This document shows positions 10,567 to 23,876 of a DNA stretch of 64,000 nucleotides, piece after piece (the first letter of the stretch is position 1; every line of letters begins with the position of its first letter). Made by a program: the position numbers and the translations under genes. Below the pieces are notes generated by a model, which did not search any database, was not told the DNA's origin, and saw only the letters and a program-made list of their open reading frames with translations. The DNA is from Sipunculus nudus (Eukaryota; Annelida; Sipuncula; Golfingiida; Sipunculidae), in NCBI GenBank assembly GCA_026874595.1, contig CM049322.1:49021340-49085339 (forward strand). The letters run 5' to 3'.

Positions 10567-13500
10567 AGCATGATGTGGTGCGTAACGCGGTCGATTGTTA
10601 ACAGGTTGACAACGTCGGTCCGGTATTTGTCGAAACGTTTCGCTTCGTTTTTCTTAAGAAATAATGTATGCCATTTCTTAAAATTTTACCTGCGTACTGA
10701 GACTATTGTGTTCTCATTATTTATCACGTTTTTCGTGTTTTCTTCTATTTTTTTCTTCCTCAATAACCCGTTATCCTGCCAGCTAGTGACATATACGTCC
10801 TATCATTCTGGCGCAGTAATACCACTGGTGTTCTTTTGGTCTTAGGGATGGTTTGATTTTTTTAGATATTTTTATTTACACTGAAGAAACTATAAATCAC
10901 ATAATACAAGCATCAATGGGATTGAGTGCAAGCTACTTAAAGCTTACCTTGACTCTCTCTCTAAAGTTTCCACTAACAATATACGATGGCAGTATTCAGT
11001 GTTTGGGTGTGATTTAGTTAAGGTGAGGTAGGGTGGTATGGATGTTGGGTAAGTTGTTAATTTACTCAGTAATAATAGAAGAAATTGTTCATCATTTTTT
11101 AAAATTAATTAGTTTGAAGACAAATATTTAAAATTGATTTTGTTTCATCTATGTTTCAGGTCCGAGTATCTTCTCTTTATTATGTTAAGCAAATGTGGAG
11201 AGTGAATCAATCTCAAAGAAAGACACCATTCCATGAGGCACTTGATGGACAATTTCCCTTGTTTTTATTCCTTGATTTCACAATCAGATATTTCTCTTAT
11301 TGCCTCATGGAAACCAATCGTCACTGAGATACAGGCCAAATGTAAACGGCTATACACATTCCACGGCACACATTATCAAATGAGAATTTACAAGTATAGG
11401 GCCCACTGTTACTGTTATTTCCTATACAATGCTATTAAGAAGCAGCGTAGGACCTATATAAAACAAAAATGTAATTTTCTATATCTGAAATAACTGATAA
11501 CCCACACGGTGTAAAATATTTGGAAAACAATAAAACAAAAAAAAAGTACGGTCATCGAAGTTTTTTTTAACTTTTCCCCTCTATTAATCACATGCTGCAT
11601 TACAAAAAATACCAGATACTGAATGTACGGAATCGTGCAAGTGTCGCCGTGCAGGACTCTATTTAACAAAGAGCCATTCTTCTGTCACGTCTGCTAGTTT
11701 GTCATGATATCATTTATAATGTATAAAGAGAGATTGAAATTTTTATGTGTTTCGGTATTACGGGTCAATATAATGCACTAGTAAGTATTTTTTTTCATTA
11801 GGCATATCAGGATGGGATGGAATGTTAACATTCACTCACTCATTCATATCCTCATTATATATAAAAATAACTCGGTCAATAAGATTGAACTTTATTCCAA
11901 AATAACATTATGGCGTCAGTTTGGCTTTAAGAAAGGCCTAACAAGTTAACGTTTGTTTTGGTAAAGGAGAACACCACGCTGCTTCGACTTGCAGCCAATT
12001 AGAATCGAGCTTTCCCCATACGTCATCACTGTAGTGTAGTAATATGTGAAGAAGTAGTGCCGCAAGCTGGAGCATGATGAACGATTCGCCATCAAAATAC
12101 TGAGTTAAACATGCATTTTTGTGAATTATACAGGGTGACATAAATCCTTACATGCAAAAAAAATGGATTTAACGGATGACTTCAGTGTAAACATATTAAG
12201 GTAAGCTTGTTTAGTTGTCCTGTAAGTACAGTGTCCGTTAAACATCAATATTGTCGCCTGGATTGTCCGCGTGTTTTCAGATAAAAGTGACTGTAGCAAC
12301 GTGTTGACAGGAATTCGCAATTAATGTTAATTTACATTCTGCTGTGTTAATTATTCTAATACAATTGACGTGAAGTATGAAATAGTTGCTAAGATTATAT
12401 CATACATAATACCTGCTAAACATCTTAGAAAACCTAGAAGTCACATTTAAAAAATAAATTACTTCCGCCGCTGGATCTATATAAAGGTTTGCAAAAACTG
12501 GCTAAATATGCGACTTTCATGTTACAGAGAACATCAGGTTGGCTTTTACTAATTTTACATTTTTACAAAACAGGCAGAATTCATCAATTTATATAAAAGT
12601 CTCATACAGAGTAATGCTTTCGTATTTTTCTTGTTTTAATTTTAAAAAAAAGCACTAAACATGCATTGCTAACGAACCAAATATATATTAAGAGTCATGA
12701 AATACAATTTTCACTGTAACACGGAATTAAAGATTTTCATTCAATGGAAAAAAGAAGACTGACCAACCTTCAAGAAATCAATTACCCATAATGGGATATA
12801 GAAACTGGCTTAGTGTTGAGTTAATTGTATTGAGCTCCACAAACTGTTCACACATAATCACCCGAGGCAGCAATTTAATGCCCACACATAAAATGGCACC
12901 AACGGCAGCACACTTCACATCGGACCCATTCCATTCTTATTCTGGGCATTTTGCAACCCCATCAAGTCACACACGGCCGAGTAACAGTTGTCAACGGAGC
13001 TGGCTCAATCCATGTGGAGGTTTCCTGCATGGTCTCCTCCTCCTCCTGCTCGCAACTAGCTTGACAGCCGAGTCCTTCAGCTTCCTTTTTTTTCACCTGC
13101 ATTATTGTAGATTTCTAATCTAACGGGTAAACCTTATAAACTATATATAATTTTTTAAATAATTTGTTTTAATGAAGTTGTACATCCAGATATAACTTTT
13201 TTATGTCGACGTTTAACGGTTTATTATATATTTAATAATTGTATAATTATAAACCAGTTTCCATGCAATGCAAGTCGACGAACATTGTTACATTTCCGGT
13301 TAAAAAGATCTAATATATATTTACATGGGTTTGTGAGCATTCGGCCATTTTGAAAACAGCATCTGGTTGTGTGTCCGGGGTATCGGCCGGGACATCGGGA
13401 GGGTGATGCTCAACTGCATGTGGCGCTTGATGGCTTATTCCTGATGACCGCATTTGTTCGGATTGCTTATGTTATGTAATTGTATGAATGAACATGATTT

Positions 13501-15110
13501 TAACATGCTATTAGTCAAAAGGGCACAAATGGTAGCAGCTAGGTGTAGAATAAGGTCACTGTTACCCATATCTAAGGTCTATTTGCAAAATGCATGATTT
13601 TGAGCACTCGGGCAGTCATTTTACCCATGGTATAAGGCTCCTTGAATTCAGCTTAGCGTCATGGCCATGGGCCACTTGATCATACTGATTTATCAAAACG
13701 TCGTAGGTGTAAACATACGTAACAGTGTATAGTCCGTTCAAGCACCCCTGTCCACCTGTTTTTTTCGCGATTATTTTTTTTTGCGAATCAAAGAACGCCA
13801 AAACTTTTTGACCATATAAAATAAAGAGGATAAAGCGTAATTAACTATTATGGAAATATTAGCTAACCTTATGTTATTTTCCTGTAAACAATTTAAAACC
13901 ATTTTATGAGTAACTAGTCTATTCTGTAGCGACATCTTGCCACTAATCTGTGAAATGGGCATATCAGGGAATAGTGATGACGTAATAATAGACGTTACGT
14001 ACTAAAGAGGCACCAACATTCACGGGACCAATGATCAAGAGCTGCCGACCTGTTTTCAGCGAGACTTGTATTCTCTGCGTGCACGCGCTTCACTGTTACG
14101 TCTCATTACTTTATATCCATACCCAAGAAGGATAAACAATGGCCACTTATCAGGGACGCCATGAACCACGGATGTATGAGACATGTCAATCAGGCCGTAA
14201 AGTAAATAATATTCATATCGTGAGTAGGTAAGATACCAAAAATTACGCTTTTGCCTCTTTATGCCATTTGTGCAAATTTGTTTGGCAAGTTTGTCTTATG
14301 TAGAGATAATCGCGAGAAATTAGGTTGACAGGGGGTGTGGAACGGACTATAAGTATAATTATGTGAAAAGTGTAGATAAGTACAGACAATACATATTTCG
14401 TGGTCTTCGTGCACATGTCTGATCTAGTCTTACACAACCGACTGTTCCTTAGTCTGTCTTCATGTTTGAGAAATGCCAAATGTCTTTTCATGTTGAGGTA
14501 GCAGCTTGAATGGACTAGGCAAAACTAATTTATTATGATGTATATCTGTGCATGGCCTTAAAACTTTCCGATGAAAAATGACATATAATGTTACTTTTTA
14601 ATCTAAAGTGATACTGATGGCCCTAATCCTTGAAATTACGTATGGAAACCATGAAAAAAAACGCAACTGTTTATTAGTCGTTTATTATAGTTTGTCTTTA
14701 TCATAGGCTGATAAGGAATCTTTTCAAAATGTTTTGGTAGGCCCAACCTGCAACAGCTGTAGATCGTTGACTTGAAACATATAATAATCAGAAAAGACCA
14801 AGCCAGAGAGAAACGAGCCTGTTCACGCCAATAAGCGTGTAATAATAGTTTTCTATTTTCTTTTATCAAATCTTGAAAAATCAGCCACCGTCTCTTGAGG
14901 TTACGTAAACGTGTTATAACTTTGTTACAGGATGGTGGTGTTGGCGACGGAAGGCAACCTAAGGATGCTGGCATCGTCTAAGACGCGCGTTCGTACAAGC
15001 AGCTTTTCGTAGTGCATGAGATGTACAGGGAGAATATGGTCCCACTTGTGTTGCCCTTGCTTCTTGACAAGAAGAGGACCAAATACCACTACCTGCTGGA
15101 TATTATAATA
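10567..15110. other. Long noncoding stretch
   Basis: About 4.5 kb with no recognisable gene. The largest frames (12791-13123 plus; 14636-14974 and 14925-15260 minus) show no known motif. Exons of an unknown gene cannot be excluded. Confidence 0.45.
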
Positions 15111-15609
15111 AACAAGGCCTACAAGCCTAATGCGAACCTGTGCAAAGTTTGGGAGTATAAATGGAGGTTTATTTTTAAACTTTAATATTGATCCTCTTAT
15201 GTCCTGCATATCTACCTTGGTCGTTATGATTTCAGCAAAATGGACGTTTCGGACCTGCAAGTTTCGGACTAGGACATTTTAAAACTAGGATGTATCAGAC
15301 TATCAGTCAGGATATTTTTTATAATTTCTTTTTGCCAGGGAGGATTACTGGGACAGCTGAACGGACAATATGGCAGCATGGTTTCAGAAAAGAACATTTT
15401 TAACTGTATTTTAGCTTTTTTCCTTTAAAAACTAAGAAAATGCAGTTAGCCTAGAAATAAGCAAAATCCGATAAAATTTTTTAGATGACTAATTTTTAGC
15501 AAAGAATTTGGTGATGCTAGCTCCTGCCCCTCTTGAGATAGCTATGATGCACGACGGACGAAGGACAATGCCACACCTGACCATCGCATAAGCTCACACA
15601 TTCGCTAAT
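15111..15609 (+). mobile_element. Head/tail-bounded repeat element, short copy
   Basis: Begins AACAAGGCCTACAAGCC then TAATGCGAACCTGTGC; ends with GCACGACGGACGA repeats, ACCATCGCATAAGC, then TCACACATTCGCTAA. Head and tail are partly complementary (head TGCGAACCTGTG against tail CACACATTCGC). The same head recurs at 56904 and the same tail at 16488, 59344 and 59652. Structure (short complementary subterminal repeats, CTAA terminus, no coding) is compatible with nonautonomous Helentron/HINE-type elements of bivalves, but that class is inference. Confidence 0.6.
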
Positions 15610-15686
15610 AATGCAAACTGAATTTTTTCAAACAGTTGAAAGATATAGTTCCACTAGTTCTAATCTGGGCATTTTGCGTCTACACG

Positions 15687-15731
15687 ATGTGTCTAGACGT
15701 CTAGACGATGTATTTAGACGTCTAGACACAT
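15687..15731. repeat. Perfect 17-bp inverted repeat with 11-base loop
   Basis: ATGTGTCTAGACGTCTA at 15687-15703 and its exact reverse complement at 15715-15731. Each arm contains the self-palindrome TAGACGTCTA. No other terminator or protein-site context is visible. Confidence 0.85.
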
Positions 15732-16055
15732 ATTCTAGACACCAGACAGAGCCGGGTTAGTTGCCTGGACCTCACCTGTTGAACTGAGTGACCTCTTGAC
15801 TTGGCATGTTGAAACTTGGTATGTTGTTTAATCTGTTTTCAAACACTGAAAGCCTTTCTCAATTGGCTACACTGCTTTTTTAAAGCGGTATTTACGGTTA
15901 TAACCAATATATTCTTATAAAACTGGAAGAACCCTACCATAGAATAATTATTGTAAAGTTTAAACCAATCGGCTTAACAGTTTTATCGTAAACCAGTGCA
16001 TAAGCTAGGAGGGTCTAAAAATAGATTTTTGCTTGTAAAAACACAGATCAAATTC

Positions 16056-16488
16056 GATGGCGCCACCAATACCTCAATTTCAGATATGACGTATGTGACC
16101 AACATTGGCATAAAATTTGGTGATGATAGCCCAGCCGTTTCTGAGATTTTAATTAGATTTTTAGTGTGCTTTTTTTGGACAGATGAACAAGTTCAACTTC
16201 CTGTAACTCGGCCAAAATCACCGAACTAGAACCATTCAAATATACTTGAGAGAGATTGTTTCTGGGATTATTACTGTAAAATATTGGACAATTTGGGTGG
16301 ACAGTTTCGGAGAAGAAGAAGTTAGAAAAAAATAATCAAACTCCCATAGAGTTTTTTGATGACTGATTTTTTGCATAAAGTTTGGTGATGCTAGCTCTTG
16401 CCGTTTTCGAGATAGTATGGGTTAACGTACTGTCGACGCACGACGCACGACGCCGCACCATCGCATAAGCTCACAGGTTCGCTAAAAA
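16056..16488 (+). repeat. Dispersed repeat, 3' part of head/tail family
   Basis: Starts GATGGCGCCACCAATACCTC and ends CGCATAAGCTCACAGGTTCG then CTAAAAA. It is closely similar along its length to 58845-59344, and its second half also to 15300-15609. A 77-codon frame across its beginning is incidental. Confidence 0.75.
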
Positions 16489-16527
16489 GTACATTGTGTT
16501 ATTTGTAGAATCCATTGGAAATAAATA

Positions 16528-17820
16528 CAGGGAAAACTGGGCTAACGGACACCTCACTAAGGCGGACAACTGGCTAAAACGGACAATATATTTAAGTCCC
16601 TTCAAAATTCCCTATTTGTTATGAGCGGAACCTCTATAAGGCGGACACCTCACTACTGCGGACAACGGACAGCGGATTGCAACTCAAACTAACATTCTAA
16701 GAGTAAATGAACCTGACAAATACGGACACGATACGCCATCTCCGACGGACACTGATCACTCGCCCCGGAAAACATTAAAGGCCACCGTTACTGTTGTTCC
16801 CTGGACTGGAACACAAAGGATTGAGCTATCCCCGGTTGTTACCTTAATGCGTGTAGGTGCTAAGTCACGGTGTGATGTGCTTATAGGATAAACACAGCAA
16901 GGGTGAAGCGATAAACATCCTGTCACTTTATTTCACGGTTGATCATTCACACGTTGCGAAGCTGCATATTATTTGCTCGACCGCGGGGTCATTAAAATGA
17001 TTAAACGACTGCCGATTACCCGTGCCTCCCTGATTTTACCACGCAATATCTTACTGTAAACTAGTCACTTTGTTGTAGCCGGCTGTTTGATATAAATTAA
17101 TTAGTTTTGCTCAATATACTCGAACTGATCAGCTCAGTGTCAACCATGTGCTCGCTCCGTGGTAACGCGTACCGTGCCGACGTGCACAGGCTCGTCGGGG
17201 TTCGTTTTATCTCCGGTGCCATCAACATCAAAGCAAACCAAACAACCATCATCAAAAAAAGTTTATTTAAGGCTAAAGCTACATTCACCTATAAAAAAAT
17301 AATGTTCCCAAGTTCGTAGCCATTACAATCTTCGCATTATCAACGTCGTCATTATTTTTGAGATTATCGCATTTGGGCAGCTGAACAGGATAGTTTAGAC
17401 AATGCCGCCAGGTGACACCACGCATACTTCAGGCGGGCGCTTACGATATCTGAAAAAGTCGAGCTTATTGGACCGAGTGAATCCGCGAAAAAGAGCGTCC
17501 GCACCCTTGCAGAAGAATTTATGAACATTGTTTTACGGATGATTTCATAGACCCTTCTCCTCATATTGTTTACTACTCGAGATAAGTAAAAATAATCACA
17601 TTTTGTATATGATTATTGAATGCATGATGTGTGCATGATCAGTTGTACATGTACATGAAACCTAATATAATACAATAAACACATTCTTGCAGCTGTTCTT
17701 TGTCTTTATTTATAATCCCTCAGTTATCAACCAAGGTCAACCTGCCTAATATGGACACCTCACTATTAAGGACAAAATGTTTGAGTCCCCTGACTGTCCG
17801 CCTTAGACAGGGGACACTGT
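16528..17820. mobile_element. Second Tigger/pogo-like nonautonomous element
   Basis: Left end: TA then CAGGGAAAACTGGGCTAACG. Right end, reverse complemented: TA then CAGTGTCCCCTGTCTAAGGC. Both continue with GGACA-type text, and internal variants of CTCACTAAGGCGGACA recur at 16552, 16632 and 17757. This matches the usual look of Tigger ends with a TA target. The interior has several 60-70 codon frames on both strands; none can be assigned to a transposase. About 1.29 kb. Confidence 0.65.
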
Positions 17821-20152
17821 ACATTTAAACATCCCTTACTTGCTCGGCGATAAATGTGTATTAAAATGTGTAGTAAAAAAGGTTTATAAAGTTTTATTTG
17901 TTTATTTATTTCTGTTTGAGGTTGCTTGCGTAGATGTTTTTGTTTGAAGGTAATATGTGGTAATATGTAACCGTTTATATTGTAATTAGGTATCCCAGAA
18001 GAACCGCAGCTAATAATGAGGTAGCCCGGCGGCCACTATGGTGTCCTGCCGCCCCAGTTGCGGCCGATATGGTTGACTGGGCAGTCACAGGGCCTAGCAG
18101 TGGCATCGTCGGGGTTGCGGCCGAAATAGTTGCCCGCTGGGCGCTGGCGACCGATATGGTCGATTGGAGAGACACGGGGCTGTATTTATTTTCCTATATA
18201 ACATCTATAAAACACCTAAAGTGTGAGCCTCTTTTGGACAACTTTAAAAATAAATTCTGATATTAAACTTTTTTTTACCTGAGAGTTTGTCGTTTCTTCA
18301 GTCAGACTAGACCGAGAAAATCGGGGCTTGTGCATCTCCTTTTTTAACCATCCTGGCCCGAATGCAGTGAAGCCCAAATTACCCCTCCAAGCACTCCTAA
18401 ACAAGCATTTGAACAACATGTCTTTGATTGGCCACATATTAAAATAAATGGACCAATTCTGTCAATTTTATTGGAGATTATGCTAACCATACTTAAAAAT
18501 CAAACATTGGGGTGTTTTAAAGCTCCACCACATGATGGCAAGATCCAACTAGAGAAAGCCAGCCCATTCACTACTCTATTTCAGGTTCTTGGCTTTGTGA
18601 CCCCGGGTCATGTGTATAAATAAGACCATGTGACCTGTCAGTCAGCATCATAATCAACAAAACTTACTTTTTATTAGTCTTTAAAGATTTCAATAATTTT
18701 TAATTGTAATTATTTTTATTTCTCAACGAAATATCGGCGGCGTCTCCCGATAAATTCGGCTCGGCTTGATCTTAACTCGGCATAAGTGAAAACACTTTTA
18801 TTTCAACTATTTCCATCAAATGTGTAACACAATTAATTACTCTGAATTTAGTACCCAAATGGTATGTTAGATGTAGCCACATTCCGGTAACCTACATATA
18901 AAGTAAATTGCAATACCATAATGTATAACTATTACGATTTAAGATCAAAATAAACTGATGTCTAGTTATTATCTTAATTTAGGAATACAAGTAAACAGTA
19001 AAGACACTTTCGATTGTTTAATAAAATCATGAGAAATTTGATGCCCTTCGCATAGAAAAACGAATGCCAACTCTATCACTTTACATCCTACCTAGCAACC
19101 GTATCCATGCACAGTTGAGGGAGCTAACTCATCCGTGTCGGAACAGTAATCAGCTAATGAGCTCGGCAAGACCGTGCATGTCAGGGCCAGTCTGTTGTTA
19201 TTTGGTCTATACATATATACATATTCCAATTTTACCTGACTATACTGCAATTTGGTAACTGATCTGTTTATTGAATCACGCTACACTACATTTGTCCGGA
19301 TCCTGAAGTACAGTCCCAGTCAAGGATATACCCTAAAACGGTGAGAATGATATTTATAACATTGTAAAAACGGATTATAACTTAATTAGCATTTTTTTTC
19401 TCTGTGTAATTATGTGAATATTCTACGTAAGAGAGCAGACGTGCAAAATACCTTACAATTTGTTGAAGCTACAGTCGTAACAAACGGGATCACGAAAACA
19501 TTTCCTTGCAAATATTTTGGATTTTCTTGACAGAACGCTTGCTGAGATAGTTAGCCTCTGTCTATAGAAAAGATCAGGGACCTTGTAAGGAAATTTAAAA
19601 ACGGCACCAGTTTGTAACCAAGCATTCCCCGTTTCCATAAAATTAAACCTATGTATAGATATATAAGGCATTTGAAAGCCAAGGGCCAGGATCTTAAGAG
19701 AAAGAGGTCAATTAATTCTTAGGTTGAACCATTACTGATCTATCTAGAGTTTGTATACATGACTTATTTATATATGGTATTAGAATTATGAATGAATTAT
19801 GAATGAAAATATGCGAAAATAATATTTAAACATACAGCAATGTTTGTAGATTTGTATATTCTGTATAGAATTGATATGAGTGATCAATGAGTTCCATTTA
19901 TTTACTCATGGATATACGTTTTTTTTCTGTCTGGATGGGAACAAAACGTTTAAGAAAAAATGGAAATGCACATGACAAAGTTTATTCATAAAAAATAGGT
20001 CTCAGGCATAAGGTTCCAACAAACACATAGCAAACATGTCACATCAACCAAAACGTTAAATTTCATGTTACATTTCAGCTGCAAACTAAGCAATAAATAA
20101 AAAAGCTAAACCATAAATATAAAGAATAAAAATAAATAAAATATTGAAAATA
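17821..20152. other. Noncoding stretch with a GC-rich patch
   Basis: No gene recognised. At 18000-18170 a GC-rich patch carries two diverged copies of TTGCGGCCGATATGGTTGAC about 54 bases apart, a short VNTR whose minus-strand frame gives repetitive T/S/A-rich peptide. Confidence 0.5.
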
Positions 20153-20189
20153 AAACTAGGGACCTATGGGTCTCGACGCTCAACTGAAT
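20153..20189 (+). repeat. Repeat head motif (GGACCTATGGGTC type)
   Basis: AACTAGGGACCTATGGGTCT followed by CGACGCTCAACTGAA. The same motif opens elements at 28431 and 29627 (plus) and, reversed, at 39453, 52305 and 56140. It marks one end of a dispersed element family. Confidence 0.65.
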
Positions 20190-20319
20190 TTGTCTAAAAG
20201 GATAGTTTTTAAGAAACTTCAGAAAATCTTAGCACTTTCTATCCTTGAACTTGGAGTATTGAGATTATTGTAAACATCTTTTAGAAAAATACCTTGACTG
20301 ACCAGGTAACCTTAAAATG

Positions 20320-20995
20320 CTATGTGTGAAAGATGGAAAGTTAGGGATGAAAAGTGTGATTTAAAGTGCTTCCATAATCTTAAAGATTTGGCTCCTGTGA
20401 CCTTCAACTTTGATCACTGGACCCTTAAAATCAAAATAAAATTACTTAAGTGGTGGGTCATTTAAAATCAAGTTTGAAGCCAAACTGTCTATCCAAAGCA
20501 GAATTGTCATCCATAAACTAATTTGTGAATGGATGGGCCCTGTGACCTTGACCTTTGACCCTATGACCCCAAAAGCGAATATAATCTCCCCCTGTTGGCA
20601 GGTTAGCAATATATTGAAGATGGACGTTTTTGATGAAAAGTTTGGCTTGAAATAAATACATAACTTATGTTACAAATGGGTCCTGTGACCTTGACCTTTG
20701 ACCTTTGAACCCCAAAATCTACATGGTTCTTACTTTGTCGGTGAGCATATATAAGTTAAGTTTGAAACCAATATGTCAAATTAAATTGGAGTTATCATCT
20801 GAAAACTAATTTGTGAACAGATAGCCTCTGTGGCCTTGACCTTTGACCTTGTGACCCAAAATTCATTTAATCTTTCCCAATACTGGCAAGATGGAAAGTT
20901 TGGGATGAAAAGCTTGGCTTAATATGCAGCCATAAACTTTTTAAATAAGGATGTCCTGTGACCTTGACCTTTGACCTCGTTACCTAAAATCATAT
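20320..20995 (+). repeat. Five-unit tandem repeat carrying DR1-like motifs
   Basis: Units of about 128-145 bases each carry TGACCTTGACCTTTGACC or a close variant at 20398, 20543, 20686, 20831 and 20959 (the first is diverged). The reverse complement, GGTCAAAGGTCAAGGTCA, contains a direct repeat of AGGTCA spaced by one base (DR1) and an extended half-site TCAAGGTCA. Between motifs recur phrases such as AAGTTTGGCTTGA and CTAATTTGTGAA. It belongs to the element starting at 20153. Binding by any receptor is unproven. Confidence 0.75.
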
Positions 20996-22993
20996 GGTTT
21001 CTTGCTTAAGTGGTTCACAGCTGAGAAACTGACATGATTTTTGTCATTTTATAGTTAAAATAAAATAGAAAAATATTCGTTAAATAACAAAAATGCAGGT
21101 GGCGCCATCCCTTTTCGGGACCTGACAAAACTAGTCATGGTCAATATTCAAGGCAAGATTCATGACAATCCAAGATATTGGAGGTTTTAGTATCAATTTT
21201 TTTCAATTCTTGGGTGTACTTTTAAGCCCTATAGCTCGGGGGGTATAGATCACAGTGACCTAATTTCAGGTCTCCACGGCTTTAATTGGGTGTGGTATAT
21301 GATTGTTCAATTATTGATTATATCTTTAATCAAGTAATTAGCAATCCTTTGGCCATTTATTTGGCATATCCTGAGTTGTTGTTTTCACACACTCATTATT
21401 TGTTTGCTCATAAGCACACTAGTGTATAAACTTAAACAGTCTCTGGACACACATTCACATTTCTGGCCTATTTTTATCACAAAATCTATATAATATCCTG
21501 CAAATATTTCATTTTTTATCGGAATATTTATATAAAACTACCCTGTAAATATTACAAATGTGCACTTTTGATACCTTCTCATTAGTACTCAACATACTTA
21601 TTACATATAGACCAGCAAAACAGTTAATTTGGTAAGTCAGCACTATATTGTCAGCTCACTGTCCAAATAACAATGGAAAGTACGGAGTATAACACTTTAA
21701 TAGAGCATACATTAATTTGCCGGCAGTTTAGCCTGTGGTATAGACTGCTGGCAAGGTCAATTTCCCCTGCTGGTTGTTTAGCCACTTCCAAAACCCTATC
21801 TGATTCCACGTACGTAACATAGGTCTAAACACGTTTTGCTTGAAACACTTTCTTGAAGTTGCAAAGCCTATTTTCTAGAATAAAGAATCGCATCTCTCTT
21901 ACAATATTGACAAATTAAACTTTTAGATACAATCATTAAATATATTTTTAATTGTGGTTCTGCCACGGCAAAATAAAATTCTTTACTGGTTAAAAATCGC
22001 TTATTACCCCCAGCTGTCGTGGCCACTGCCAGCAGCGTTTGAGGTTTTGAAACCTTAGGCTTTTTCCTGCCTTGCGAGACAGTAATAAAATACATTAGAA
22101 CACCATTTTTCTAATTCTGAAGGCCGTTTTACCGTTAAACCGTTTTTCCGAAGATTTAAATGGGGAACCAAAAATTTATTCATATTTACGAAATATTTTT
22201 CAAGCATGTAAATACTTCACATGAATTTTTGTCATGACGTGTCACAAGGGCAGGCAGTCAGGTTTAAGGCCATTGGTCAACCTAATTAATTAATTTTGGG
22301 CCAATGTTGTCGCCGGGCCCAAGGTGTGAAACAAACAGCTATTCGCGCAGGCAAGACTGTATCTCCTAATGAAGTCAGTGAGCATGTAGTTTTTCACACG
22401 TTAGGAACTCTTGCAAACCAACTGACAGAACTGCTCACAACTTTCTCACGCCTTATCCCTTGTTTTCTGTAGCATTACGAACCATGCACTGAAAGGCAAC
22501 GTTTTCAGCAAATTAAAGAGAAAATCAAACAGAAATATAATTTATGCATGGCTTAGATTTAAAAGGTTTTTAAACTGGAAATCAGACCAACCGTAAATAT
22601 ACGCCCCGGGGGAACCTGTTCGATGTTCTTATTAAAATTAAAAATGAAATAGGGGGGGGGGCAGGATTTGAAAACCGTGGTGGGGAGGGGAGGGGGGATG
22701 ATTTAGTTGATGTCTAAATTTATGAAGAAATAGAAATCTATATAGATTCTGATAGAGGAGAAAAATGTGTTTTGGGTGCTAGTAGACATCATACATCACA
22801 TATAGGGAAGGACGCAGTGCCAGACACAAAGTTTTACGCTAGCATATCAGTACTGGACGTCAATCATGTAAGTTTCCCGCACTCTTAAAAAATTACAGTG
22901 CATTGTTTTGTTTTCTGCCAATTCTGGCTTCTAGTTTTTATTTTTTTAAGGTTCACTGTAATTTATTTTACTGTATTTTGTTGGAAGATCAAT
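20996..22993. other. Noncoding stretch
   Basis: No gene recognised. AGGTGGCGCCATC at 21098-21110 shows the GGCGCC core of the arrays at 28.6, 57 and 63 kb. G runs occur at 22654-22700. Confidence 0.5.
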
Positions 22994-23041
22994 GCCCCCC
23001 CCCCCCCCTTTTCTATTACCATGGTAAAACTGGGATAACTA

Positions 23042-23194
23042 CAGCAGCGGATCCAAGGGGGTCCAAGGGGGTCCATTTTTTCAGCATTGGAACTTTTAAG
23101 TCTTTTAAACCTTTTCTGACCTGAGGACTTTTTCAGGGTTTTCTTAATAATTTTTCTTCCTTGTACCCCCTTCCAAATCCTGGATCCGCCCCTG
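23042..23194 (-). mobile_element. Short hAT-like MITE
   Basis: Bounded by CAGCAGCGGATCCAAGGGGG and CTGGATCCGCCCCTG, imperfect inverted repeats beginning with CAG as in hAT elements. A C run and ACCATGGTAAAACTGGGATA precede it. It is the reverse complement of the copy at 38302-38425, which has the same flanking text (TTATCCCAGTTTTGCCATGG). No clear 8-bp target duplication was found, so the class is tentative. Confidence 0.6.
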
Positions 23195-23876
23195 AACTGT
23201 CACTTAGAACTGAAATAACAACAATACATTTGTAAAATCAAAATCATTTATAAACGAAAATGTCAGTAATATCAATAGTTTATAATTTACATACAAAATA
23301 TATACTGACTGATGTCCATCATCTTTAAAACGATAAAACATGACCCAAAATATATATGCTCAAGCAGATTCTTTAAGGTAAAAAAATCGATCAAAAATGA
23401 GATCTTCAAACAAATTATGCCAAAGTTTATACATTTATACTGTTCTTCAAACATTTTGTCAGCTGTGATTAAGCACTGGAAATTAATACACTAGTACATA
23501 TTTTAAAATTATAAATATATATACTCAGCTTTGTTACATACATTATAAAAGAAGTTCTCAGTGAGAAAAAAAAAACTGCATAATTAACTGATTTACTTTA
23601 CCCCTGATTCCCTTTATCTCTTGTGTCTTCAAGCAAATGAATTTGGGGTTTATGAAAAACATAGAGTGTAAAAATGGTATCACTTGAATTATTACCAAAA
23701 CGATCCATAAAAATCAGAGAACCTAAGGGGGGGAAAGGAGGGTAGATTGTGATGCCCAGACATTCTAAACAGCAATGACGTTCTCTTGTCCGAGTCTGCT
23801 CAGTGTGCATTCTTTGGGTGAAAAGAGTGCTTTATATATATATGGTGTAATAATTTACGTTTTGCTACATTTACAG
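23195..23876 (+). promoter_or_regulatory. 5' flank of the glycosyltransferase gene
   Basis: No other gene is visible. Immediately before the proposed ATG the text TTTTGCTACATTTACAG resembles a 3' splice site, so the coding exon is probably preceded by an intron with an untranslated first exon further upstream. A TATA-rich tract lies at 23831-23843, but no initiation site can be fixed. Confidence 0.35.

Noticed and set aside
23775-23876. A 34-codon extension of the glycosyltransferase open frame upstream of the chosen start
   Set aside because: A splice-acceptor-like sequence ends exactly at the ATG at 23877, and the signal anchor is in the usual place only from that ATG.
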